From positions 1 to 33,892 of IMG/VR virus record IMGVR_UViG_3300042298_000870: 33,892 nt of DNA, one strand, 5' to 3'. Source of the stretch: a virus. Shown in pieces: positions 12,559 to 19,746 of this stretch (position 1 is the first letter of the stretch; each line of letters begins with the position of its first letter). Under the pieces are notes generated by a model. That model worked only from the letters and a program-made list of their open reading frames with translations. It did not search any database and had not been told where the DNA came from. The position numbers and the translations under genes were made by a program.

Positions 12559-14816
12559 CACACCAGCACCCCCTGACGGTTGCTGACAACCTCAGTCAGG
12601 TTCTTGACTGCGCAGTTGAAATATGACGGCTTCAGCTCGAAGCCAACAAACTGGCGGCCGGCTTGGATGCTGCAGTAGCCCTCGCTGCCGATACCAGCGA
12701 ACGGGCTGAGCACCAGGTCGCCGGAATTGCTCCACAGTTGCAGGCCGCGGCGGATCACCTCAAGCTGCAGCGGGCAGATGTGGCGCTCATCCTCATTGGC
12801 GCGTGCGCTGCGATATTGCAGCGTGTCCGATGGGTTGATGTCCATCCATACGGGGCTGGCATAGCGCTGCCAGATGTTGATCGAGTCCTTGATCGGGTCA
12901 CCGCTTTTGGCTGGCGGGTTCTCACCGGCAAACTCCGTGAACGGACCGGCCACAGGCTCTGGGTTGTCACCCAGCTTGCGCACGGTCACCAGGTAGTCAG
13001 GGATGCCTTGGCGGCTGAGCGCTGAGTCCTTGCGCACTTGCTTATGCAGCAGGCCGATTGCCTTGGTGCGCTGCATGGCGGTGACTGGATCCTTCCAGAT
13101 GCACACCTCGCTATGGAAGACAAAACCAGCAGCCTGGAAGATGCGCAACATGTCGCCGCGGAAGTCCTTCACGCCGATGAAGCCATCGCGCTCCTTGCTG
13201 CTGGGCAAATTCATGCAGTGGAAGCTGATCAGCCGGCCGGGCATCATCACGCGGTGCAACTCGCTGGCAAGGAATCCAAAGTGATCGAAGAACTCCTGTT
13301 CAGTGCGGCTGTTGCCCATATCACGGTCGCTATTGCTGTAGGTGTAGAGCGACGCGAACGGTGGGCTGAAGATGCTGTAGTGGATGGAGTTGCTGTCGAG
13401 TTGCTTAATGCTCTCCACGCAGTCGCCCATATACATGTCCCAGCCGTCGCCGGACTTGTGCTCAGTAACATGCGGCGCCACTTGGCGTTGGATCTTTTTG
13501 AGTTGTTCCATGGTTTGTTGCTTCATGATTTCAACCATTGATTGAGCCATCTGGATGCTGTCCGCTTCCTTGCGGCGGATGTTGTCGATCACGCGGCCTT
13601 CTGCCACGTCGTAAATGATGTGAGCGTTGACCGGCTGCTCTTGACCGAATCGCCAGCAACGGCGGATGGCTTGATAGAACGCCTCATAGCTGTGCGACAG
13701 GCCAACAAATGCGACGTTGTGGCAGCGCTGGAAGTTGAGGCCAAAGCCAAAGATGCTGGGCTTGCTGACCAGTACTCGGATCTTGCCATCTTGAAAGTCG
13801 ATGGCAGATTGCCGCTTGTGGTCGTCGGTGTCGCTGCCTGATACCTCAACTGCGCCGTTAATCGCAGCAGTTAGCGCCTTGCTCTCGTCATTGAGATCAC
13901 ACCACACCAGCCATTGGTCGGTGTTGCTGTTGGCAAGCTTGGCAGCGGCTGCAACGCGGAGGGTGAGCGATGCCTTGCGCACCTTGCGCTGATCATTGAG
14001 CGTACGAGCCTCCATGGCAAACAACGCCATCTGGCCGTCGTCACCTGCTGTTGCCTCGCGCGGCGTCTCCACCGTGCAGTCTTGGATCTGCAGCGCCGGC
14101 AGCACGAAGTTGCCGTCCTCGTAGCCAAGGTCTGATGGCTTGCGGATGGTGACCGCCCAACTGCAGACCCACTCCCAGAACTTGTCCCGTGCGTGACCCT
14201 TGAGCCGCCACTTAGCAGTGTCGCCGCCGTCATGCACGAAGAACATGGCCAGCATCTCCGTGCGGGTCATGACACCAATGAACTCAGCATGGTTGCCAAG
14301 CTCCATGTGGTCATTGGGTGCTGGCGTTGCCGAACACGCCAGCCGGTATGGCGTCAGGCTGAATGACTCGATGATCTGGTTGCGGATCTTGCCGGTGTAT
14401 GCCTTGAGGATGCTGGACTCATCCAGCACCACGCCTTGGAAGCTGCCGGGATCAAAGTGGCTCAGCTTCTCGTAGTTGGTCACCGTGATGCCGGGCTTGA
14501 CCTCAGCTTGCGTGGCGGCGAACGAACATGGGATGCCGAACTTGCTGCCCTCACGCACGGTCTGATGCGCCACGGCAAGCGGTGCCAGCACCAGCACGTT
14601 GCCGCCGGTCTCTAAATGCACCTGATGCGCCCACTCGAGCTGCATGGCGGTTTTACCCATGCCGCAGTCGGCCCAGATGCAGAACTTGCCGACACGACAA
14701 GCCATGGTCACGATGTCCCGCTGAAACGGAAACAGCGGCGCGGTGAACTGCCGCGGGTCAAAGCCGGCAACAGGTGCTGCAGTGGATTTGGAGGCTAGGA
14801 AGTCTTGGTAGGTCAT
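12558..14816 (-). CDS. Fusion of SNF2-like helicase and DNA methyltransferase
   Basis: 752 residues. Residues ~25-435 are an SNF2/SF2 ATPase: ADCGMGKT (Walker A, 49-56), VVLDESS (Walker B-like, 130-135), SATPAPND (162-169), and YQAIRRCWRFGQ (motif VI, ~381-392). Residues ~455-745 are an amino-methyltransferase in beta-type order: MYMGDCVESIKQL, SPPF (catalytic motif IV, 484-487), target-recognition region, then FAGIGSEG (AdoMet site, 706-713) and FELKPSYF. SPPF favours N4-cytosine over N6-adenine methylation. No restriction nuclease accompanies it, so protection of phage DNA from host restriction, coupled to translocation, is the likely role. Confidence 0.92.
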   Translation of the reverse strand: MTYQDFLASKSTAAPVAGFDPRQFTAPLFPFQRDIVTMACRVGKFCIWADCGMGKTAMQLEWAHQVHLETGGNVLVLAPLAVAHQTVREGSKFGIPCSFAATQAEVKPGITVTNYEKLSHFDPGSFQGVVLDESSILKAYTGKIRNQIIESFSLTPYRLACSATPAPNDHMELGNHAEFIGVMTRTEMLAMFFVHDGGDTAKWRLKGHARDKFWEWVCSWAVTIRKPSDLGYEDGNFVLPALQIQDCTVETPREATAGDDGQMALFAMEARTLNDQRKVRKASLTLRVAAAAKLANSNTDQWLVWCDLNDESKALTAAINGAVEVSGSDTDDHKRQSAIDFQDGKIRVLVSKPSIFGFGLNFQRCHNVAFVGLSHSYEAFYQAIRRCWRFGQEQPVNAHIIYDVAEGRVIDNIRRKEADSIQMAQSMVEIMKQQTMEQLKKIQRQVAPHVTEHKSGDGWDMYMGDCVESIKQLDSNSIHYSIFSPPFASLYTYSNSDRDMGNSRTEQEFFDHFGFLASELHRVMMPGRLISFHCMNLPSSKERDGFIGVKDFRGDMLRIFQAAGFVFHSEVCIWKDPVTAMQRTKAIGLLHKQVRKDSALSRQGIPDYLVTVRKLGDNPEPVAGPFTEFAGENPPAKSGDPIKDSINIWQRYASPVWMDINPSDTLQYRSARANEDERHICPLQLEVIRRGLQLWSNSGDLVLSPFAGIGSEGYCSIQAGRQFVGFELKPSYFNCAVKNLTEVVSNRQGVLV

Positions 14817-15010
14817 TTGGCAACGGCAATCTTGTCGTGGCGCTCAAGCACAAGCCTTGCGGCTTCAATCAAGACAAAAGAGTCGTCGATGCCAATGGAC
14901 TTGAGTCCAATTTGCACATTTTCAAAAGTGTCGATCACGTCAATCAAAGGATCGCGCCATTCAGGCGACACAAGCTCAAGCCGTTTATCAAAAGCCGTGA
15001 TGGCGTCCAT
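14813..15010 (-). CDS. Small hypothetical protein, first gene of the leftward block
   Basis: 65 residues from the ATG at 15010 (MDAITAFDKRLELVSPEWRDPLIDVIDTFENVQIGLKS...). It is acidic and helical with a C-terminal helix (FVLIEAARLVLERHDKIAVAK). It ends in an ATGA overlap with the helicase-methyltransferase start and lies directly behind the leftward promoter at 15062-15034. That makes it a candidate first-expressed early protein. No family recognised; an in-frame longer start (15034) is less likely. Confidence 0.7.
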   Translation of the reverse strand: MDAITAFDKRLELVSPEWRDPLIDVIDTFENVQIGLKSIGIDDSFVLIEAARLVLERHDKIAVAK

Positions 15011-15028
15011 GTGACTCCATGGGGTACC

Positions 15029-15056
15029 TTGCAACCCTAGCAGCTTCCACTAGACT
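15029..15056 (+). promoter_or_regulatory. Rightward promoter of the replication block
   Basis: TTGCAA (15029-15034), a 16-bp spacer and TAGACT (15051-15056). It drives the small RHH-like gene and the primase-helicase. It lies face to face with a leftward promoter over the same bases. Confidence 0.6.
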
Positions 15057-15062
15057 GCGCAA
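15034..15062 (-). promoter_or_regulatory. Leftward promoter of the DNA-metabolism block
   Basis: On the minus strand TTGCGC (15062-15057), a 17-bp spacer and TAGGGT (15039-15034). Weaker than the opposing promoter by consensus. The two overlap almost completely, so polymerase bound to one should exclude the other. Confidence 0.5.
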
Positions 15063-15079
15063 GACTTCCGCTAGAAACC

Positions 15080-15232
15080 GTGGCCCTGTCCCATCCGTTA
15101 TCAGTTCAGTTCACCCCAGAACAGATGGCTTGGCTGGATCGCCGTCGCGTCGCTGGCATATCCCGCAGCACGGTGCTCAGGCTGGTGGTTGAGGAGGCAA
15201 TGCGCCGCGAGCAGGAGCCGCAGCGCAAGTGA
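15080..15232 (+). CDS. Small RHH-like DNA-binding protein
   Basis: 50 residues with a GTG start: LSVQFTPEQMAWLDRRRVAGISRSTVLRLVVEEAMRREQ. A beta strand followed by two helices with the turn GISRSTVLR is the ribbon-helix-helix (CopG/Arc-like) pattern; such dimers bind operators. It sits 23 bp downstream of the overlapping divergent promoters, so autoregulation of that switch is plausible. Its stop overlaps the primase start (GTGA). Confidence 0.7.
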   Translation: MALSHPLSVQFTPEQMAWLDRRRVAGISRSTVLRLVVEEAMRREQEPQRK

Positions 15233-17601
15233 AAGAAATCGACTTTTCAGAAGCCCGCCGGTTCATCGCCTTACTCGGCAAACCGGCAGGAACCATCCGA
15301 CTCCGTGCTTTTCTCCACCGCCTACACCCAGACAAGCCCAACGACAAAGGCCGCAAAGGTGGTGCCCGCAAGCCGCTGATTAAGCAATGGCAAGCCGAAG
15401 GCCGCGGCGTTTACGTGGTCATCAACGACGGCGGCGACACCAACGCAGAGATCACAGCCTGCCGCGCCTTTTTTGCTGAATGGGATGATCGCCCGCGTGA
15501 ATGGCAGCTCACGGCATGGCAAGAGCTAGGGCTGCCGGAACCCACCTTCCAGATCAACACCGGCGGTAAATCCATCCACAGCTATTGGGTGCTAGCAGAC
15601 CCAATCACACCAGCCCATTGGGAGCTAGTGCAAAGGCGGTTGCTTGATTACTGCGATGCAGACCGCAGCATCAAGAACTCATCCCGCGTTATGCGGTTGC
15701 CTGGCAGCTACTACGCCGAAGCCGATGGCAGCCTTGGTGAGATGTGCCGCATGGTCACCAGCGCCGGCCATCGCTACAGCGTTGCCGACATTGAAGCGAT
15801 CCTGCCCAATGAGGCTTATTACCAGCACGAAAAACCTGCGCAGCACTACGTAGAACCTGCAGAGCGCGGCATTGATGAGATCCGCGAAGCGCTAGCCGCC
15901 ATACCGCCTCGCGTGCCAGGGTCCGGCACCTATCACATCTACCGCAATATCTTTTGGGGCTTGATCCAAGCCTGCGGCAGCACTGAGCAAGCCATCGACT
16001 TGATGCAGCAGCACAGCCCGCAATGGCAAGGGCTGCAGCAGATCGCTGCATCAGGTGGTGACCGCATCGGTGCCGGGACGTTTTGGTACTGGGCGCGGCA
16101 TCACGGTTGGCGGCCAGCACTGCCGATGCTTGCGCCGCAGCGTCAGCGCCTTGAACCCGCTGGCGATGGTGAAGCGGTCAACCTGCAGCTATACGACAAA
16201 TCCGGCACCGAATGGCTAGAGCTTGCCGTTGAGCATGTCTTCTGCCATCCACGGGAACGATGGATCTGCGTTGACGGCGTGCTGCACCTGTGGAATGGCA
16301 CGCACTACCAAGCCAAGCCAGACGAAGAGCTGGCGCCAAAACTCGCGGCATTTCTGTCCATGCTGCATGTCATCAACCAGCAAGGCGCTACCACATACCC
16401 ATGGCGCAGGCCACGATACGTGGATGAAGCGCTGCAATGGATGCGGCGACTGCTTAAGCCGGTTGAGGTAAACCCAGCCAATGCCATCAACTGCCGCAAT
16501 GGCGTAGTGGCGTGGGCATGGTCTGGTCGCAAGCTGGATCTGACCTTTACGCCGCACGATCCAGCGGTTGCCTTCACCTACGTCACCGCCTACGACTACG
16601 ACCCAGAAGCCAATGCCCAGCACCTATGGCGGTTGCTGGAAGCCGTAGAGCCTGGCGACCGTGACACGTTGCAGCGCATCCTCGGCAGCGGGCTTGACCT
16701 TATCAAATACCGCGCCACACGAGGCAGGCCGCGTGCTGTGTTGATGATCGGTGAGGGCAGCAACGGCAAGGACACCATCCGCACCGCACTGCGCGACACT
16801 CTCGGCAGTCGTAATTTCACGAGCTGCACGCTTGCTGATTTTCGTCAATACGACCAAGGCCGTAAGTTTCCCATTGCGCCATTACGTGGCGCCTCAGTGA
16901 ACTGGTCAAGCGAAAACTCGCAGTTCGTCAGTATTGACAACCTCCAGTCATTGAAGGCTGCCATCAGTGGCGAGGAACTGTCATATGAACTCAAGGGCGT
17001 ACAGGAATCGCAGTTTGTTCCGTCGTCTTTGTTTGTGTTCAACCTCAACAAGGATCCATCCCTAACTGGTGAGCAGGCTGCTATTGAGACACGGTTTCAC
17101 GTGTTTAAGTTCCGCAAGACCTTCATGGCGACACCTACTGAACCCAACCACCTGCAAGCTGACCCGAAGCTCAAGGACGACCCTGGCTTCATTCAGCAGC
17201 AGATATGCCCTGCATTCCTGAATTGGCTGCTTGAAGGGATGGCGCTAAGCATTGCAGATGGCATTGATTACACAACTGGAAGCCAAGCAATGCAAGACGT
17301 TAGAAGAGCCAGCTGCCATCTTTGGGACTTCTGTGACTCTATCGGACTGACCTATGAAGAGGGCGCTCAGGTATCAACCAAGCGGGTATGGGATGCCTTG
17401 CAAGAGTGGTATCGAGAAGAGGGGTATTTGGACGATAAAGGTAGGTGGTTAACGGATCCGCCAAGTGACCGCACCGTCAAGGCACCCAGGCTTCTGGTGC
17501 CGGCATTGCGCCAGATCTTCCCAAAACTTGCGTCCGACAGAGGCTCCGGTAAGTCCCGTGAGCGTCTCATCTCGGGTCTCAAGCTGGATTTGTGGTCGTG
17601 A
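15229..17601 (+). CDS. Primase-helicase (AEP-like primase plus SF3-type helicase)
   Basis: 790 residues with a GTG start coupled to the previous gene (GTGA). The N-terminal ~200 residues look like an archaeo-eukaryotic primase/RepB-like domain: FFAEWDD (acidic pair ~84-87), NTGGKSIHSYWVL (Ser115, His117) and SSRVMRLPGSYY. The C-terminal half is a D5/P4-type SF3 helicase: AVLMIGEGSNGKDT (Walker A, ~508-515), SSENSQFVSIDN (sensor region), and SLFVFNLNKDPSLTGEQ before the arginine region. It probably recognises and unwinds the origin immediately downstream and primes synthesis. No DNA polymerase gene is in the window, so the host polymerase is probably used with the phage clamp. Confidence 0.9.
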   Translation: MKEIDFSEARRFIALLGKPAGTIRLRAFLHRLHPDKPNDKGRKGGARKPLIKQWQAEGRGVYVVINDGGDTNAEITACRAFFAEWDDRPREWQLTAWQELGLPEPTFQINTGGKSIHSYWVLADPITPAHWELVQRRLLDYCDADRSIKNSSRVMRLPGSYYAEADGSLGEMCRMVTSAGHRYSVADIEAILPNEAYYQHEKPAQHYVEPAERGIDEIREALAAIPPRVPGSGTYHIYRNIFWGLIQACGSTEQAIDLMQQHSPQWQGLQQIAASGGDRIGAGTFWYWARHHGWRPALPMLAPQRQRLEPAGDGEAVNLQLYDKSGTEWLELAVEHVFCHPRERWICVDGVLHLWNGTHYQAKPDEELAPKLAAFLSMLHVINQQGATTYPWRRPRYVDEALQWMRRLLKPVEVNPANAINCRNGVVAWAWSGRKLDLTFTPHDPAVAFTYVTAYDYDPEANAQHLWRLLEAVEPGDRDTLQRILGSGLDLIKYRATRGRPRAVLMIGEGSNGKDTIRTALRDTLGSRNFTSCTLADFRQYDQGRKFPIAPLRGASVNWSSENSQFVSIDNLQSLKAAISGEELSYELKGVQESQFVPSSLFVFNLNKDPSLTGEQAAIETRFHVFKFRKTFMATPTEPNHLQADPKLKDDPGFIQQQICPAFLNWLLEGMALSIADGIDYTTGSQAMQDVRRASCHLWDFCDSIGLTYEEGAQVSTKRVWDALQEWYREEGYLDDKGRWLTDPPSDRTVKAPRLLVPALRQIFPKLASDRGSGKSRERLISGLKLDLWS

Positions 17602-17603
17602 TG

Positions 17604-17624
17604 TCGGACGCAACTTGCGTCCGG
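17604..17624. repeat. Near-perfect palindrome of two abutting iterons
   Basis: A reverse iteron (17604-17613) and a forward iteron (17615-17624, one mismatch) face each other with one base between, forming a hairpin-capable palindrome just after the primase-helicase stop. It could also act as a terminator or dimeric binding site. Confidence 0.65.
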
Positions 17625-17649
17625 GTCGGACGCAAATCGGACGCAAATT

Positions 17650-17888
17650 TCGGACGCAAAAACCCAGTCCCTATCTACCTTTTCTCTTGTTCGGACGCAA
17701 ACAGGGGTAAATCAAGTCAGGTATGGAAACAGGAGGGGGAATGTAACGGCGTGAACAAAACACACATATAGGGGGGGGTAAGGAGAAAACCCGATTTTGC
17801 GTCCTCCCTTGGTATGACTGGGTTTTTTGCGTCCGACTTGCGTCCGCTTGCGTCCGAACCCAGTCGTGGACAGGGTTTTTGCGTCCGA
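17650..17888. repeat. Long inverted repeats framing the origin core
   Basis: The 21 bases at 17650-17670 (iteron plus AAACCCAGTCC) match the reverse complement of 17868-17888 at 20 of 21 positions. They also match the reverse complement of 17817-17836 with a single extra A. The two right arms enclose further iterons. The arrangement could form a large stem or position an initiator symmetrically. Confidence 0.7.
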
Positions 17889-17919
17889 CCTACCATTTGC
17901 ACCATCATCACCACCAGAA

Positions 17920-18201
17920 ATGCCCGAAATCAAGATCAATGTCACCGGTGACGACCTGGCGCGGTTGAACGCCGAAGCAGCGGCGCATGGCATCCCGCGT
18001 GCGCACCTGATCCGGCAGCGTGCTTTGAGTGGTGGGGTTGTTGCAGGATTGACCACGGCGGCGTACCATGCGTTGGTGGCGGACGCCTGCGCCTTCATGC
18101 GTGGTGACCTGAACCGCCGTCACGTTGAAACTCTCGTTGCATATGTCATCGCTCATTCACATTCCAGCCAAGCAACAGCCGGTGATCAATCGGCTGCATG
18201 A
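17920..18201 (+). CDS. RHH-like DNA-binding protein beside the origin
   Basis: 93 residues from the ATG at 17920 (a longer frame from 17827 would run through iterons). The N-terminus EIKINVTGDDLARLNAEAAAHGIPRAHLIRQRAL fits a ribbon-helix-helix domain: one strand, helix A and helix B with a turn at HGIPRA. The rest is helical (TTAAYHALVADACAFMRGDLNRRHVETLVAYVIAHS) and could mediate oligomerisation. Located 31 bp from the last iteron, it is a good candidate for the iteron-binding initiator or copy-control protein. That is inference from position and fold only. Confidence 0.7.
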   Translation: MPEIKINVTGDDLARLNAEAAAHGIPRAHLIRQRALSGGVVAGLTTAAYHALVADACAFMRGDLNRRHVETLVAYVIAHSHSSQATAGDQSAA

Positions 18202-18352
18202 GACCATGACCCAGGCAGTGGCGTACGCCGCAGCCATTGCCGACAACGCCATTGATGACGGCGTACCGCTACCCATGGAACTCGTGGATAGCTTCGCCGC
18301 TGATTACGAACGCATCATCACCAGCCTTGTCACTGCCGCCACCGTCAAATGA
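18143..18352 (+). CDS. Small hypothetical protein
   Basis: 69 residues from the ATG at 18143, overlapping the previous gene by 59 bp; a shorter reading from 18206 (48 residues) avoids the overlap. It is helical and Ala-rich (MTQAVAYAAAIADNAIDDGVPLPMELVDSFAADYERIITSL). The stop overlaps the sliding-clamp ATG by 4 bp, so it is probably coupled. No family recognised. Confidence 0.5.
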   Translation: MSSLIHIPAKQQPVINRLHETMTQAVAYAAAIADNAIDDGVPLPMELVDSFAADYERIITSLVTAATVK

Positions 18353-19389
18353 AAGCTGTCACCTGCCAAGCCGATCTCGATCACGCATTGCGCACCATTG
18401 CGCCAGCCGTTGGCCATCGCAGCAGCCATCCGATCCTTGATTGCTGCCTGATCCAAGCCGCTGGTGGTGTCATGACCATCACCGGCTTCAACCTTGACCT
18501 CGGCATCACCGTCACCATCCCAGCCGCAGTGGACACCGATGGCGCTGTAGCGCTGCCGTATCGGCTGCTGGCTGGCCTTGTAAGCCGCTTTGATGGCGAT
18601 GAGGCTCTGACCCTCGCAGATGGCGCTCTGACGGCTTCTGCGGGCTCCTACGGGCTTGCAGCGGCTGATGCGGCGGATTACCCCGCGCTGCCGGTTGTGG
18701 ACGCTGCTACGAGCGAGTTGCACCTATCCGCCGGCATCCGCGCCTGCATGGCAGCCGCCAGCACTGATGCCAGCAAGCAGATGCTCCAAGGCATCCACCT
18801 CGGCAGCGGCCACATGGAAGCTACCGATGGGCATCGCCTGATGCGCTATGCCATTGACCTGCCAGATGGTTTAGACCTGGTACTACCGGCCAGTACCATG
18901 CGCCTGCTGCAGGATCGCGTGGTCACCATCGCTGTTGCCAAAGGGCAAGCCGTGATCGACGCAGGTGATGGCATCACTATCTACAGCCGCATCATGGATG
19001 GCACATACCCAGACGTGGCCAAGCTGCTACCTACTGAATTCAAAAGCACCATCACAGCTGATCGCCGCCGCTTGACCCGCGCACTGGAGCGTGTTGCCAT
19101 CATTGCCGATGCGCACAACTCCATCGTCAAGATCGAGGCAGCAGGTGGCACCATCGCCATCACTGCCGAGTCAGACGCCAACAACGGCAAGGAGCTGCTC
19201 AAGGTGGAAGGCACCGCTAATGGCGCATGGGCGTTCAACGTCCACTACCTGCTAGACGGCATCAAGGCATTTAAGCCCGCAGAAGCCATCACCCTGCACG
19301 CCAATACGGCAACCACACCAGTGGTGCTAACACCCAGTGGCGTAGATGGTGTAACGTATCTTGTAATGCCTGTGCAGGTTAGAAGCTAG
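18349..19389 (+). CDS. dnaN: DNA polymerase III beta-type sliding clamp
   Basis: 346 residues, slightly shorter than bacterial DnaN (about 365-390). All three clamp repeats are recognisable: domain 1 begins CQADLDHALRTIAPAVGHRSSHPILDCCLI. Domain 2 includes HLSAGIRACMAAASTDASKQMLQGIHL and MEATDGHRLMRYAI. Domain 3 includes ITADRRRLTRALERVAIIADAHNSIVKIEA, and the C-terminal strand VTYLVMPVQVRS matches the bacterial YLIMPMRL end. It would tether a polymerase to DNA. With no polymerase gene visible, the phage clamp probably captures host polymerase III. Phages with their own bacterial-type clamp are a minority. Confidence 0.93.
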   Translation: MKAVTCQADLDHALRTIAPAVGHRSSHPILDCCLIQAAGGVMTITGFNLDLGITVTIPAAVDTDGAVALPYRLLAGLVSRFDGDEALTLADGALTASAGSYGLAAADAADYPALPVVDAATSELHLSAGIRACMAAASTDASKQMLQGIHLGSGHMEATDGHRLMRYAIDLPDGLDLVLPASTMRLLQDRVVTIAVAKGQAVIDAGDGITIYSRIMDGTYPDVAKLLPTEFKSTITADRRRLTRALERVAIIADAHNSIVKIEAAGGTIAITAESDANNGKELLKVEGTANGAWAFNVHYLLDGIKAFKPAEAITLHANTATTPVVLTPSGVDGVTYLVMPVQVRS

Positions 19390-19398
19390 CATTTATGT

Positions 19399-19746
19399 AT
19401 GGCCAGATCTAAGACCAAAGACAAAACTCACTACACTCACGAAGAGCTGTTGTGCATTTGGTCGGAACTGGCCGAGATCATTGCTGCTGGTAATAATCAG
19501 ATCTCCATCCCCAAGCTCATCATTGAAAAATGGGGGGTGTGCCGCCCTACTGCCGACAAGTGGTACGACTGCGCCAAACAACTGCTGTACCAGACCTGGG
19601 ATCAATCAACCTTGGCTGAAATGAAAGCCAAGCGTTTGCAAACGCTGGAGATGACAATCGAACGCGGAATGCGGACTAACCAGTTAGGTTCAGTGATTGG
19701 CGCAGTCAGGCTGCAGGCTGAAATGCTTGGACTTGTTGGCAAGTGA
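19399..19746 (+). CDS. terS: Terminase small subunit (putative)
   Basis: 115 residues immediately upstream of the terminase large subunit and overlapping it (GTGA). An N-terminal helix-turn-helix-like region (HEELLCIWSELAEIIAAGNNQISIPKLIIEKWGVCRPTADKWYDCA) is followed by a helical oligomerisation region (STLAEMKAKRLQTLEMTIERGMRTNQLGSVIGAVRLQAEMLGL). TerS proteins bind the packaging site and regulate TerL. The assignment rests on fold pattern and gene order. The packaging type (cos or pac) cannot be told from it. Confidence 0.8.
   Translation: MARSKTKDKTHYTHEELLCIWSELAEIIAAGNNQISIPKLIIEKWGVCRPTADKWYDCAKQLLYQTWDQSTLAEMKAKRLQTLEMTIERGMRTNQLGSVIGAVRLQAEMLGLVGK

Larger units (their letters stand above)
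17528..17888. other. Candidate replication origin with 12 iterons
   Basis: The 10-mer TTGCGTCCGA occurs 12 times, nine exactly. Forward copies begin at 17528, 17615 (1 mismatch), 17797 (2), 17827, 17838 (1), 17848 and 17879; reverse-complement copies begin at 17604, 17626, 17637, 17650 and 17691. Reverse copies dominate left of ~17700 and forward copies lie to the right, around a repeat-free core (17701-17796) with purine-rich stretches and G8 at 17771-17778. The first copy lies within the primase-helicase gene. Iterons beside a primase-helicase are typical of origins. No convincing gene lies in 17602-17919. Confidence 0.75.

Noticed and set aside
17528-17888. CRISPR array
   Set aside because: The 10-bp units are on both strands with irregular spacing of 0 to ~100 bp; this is an iteron pattern.
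17602-17919. Frames across the iteron region on both strands
   Set aside because: They read through the repeated 10-mers, giving low-complexity products.
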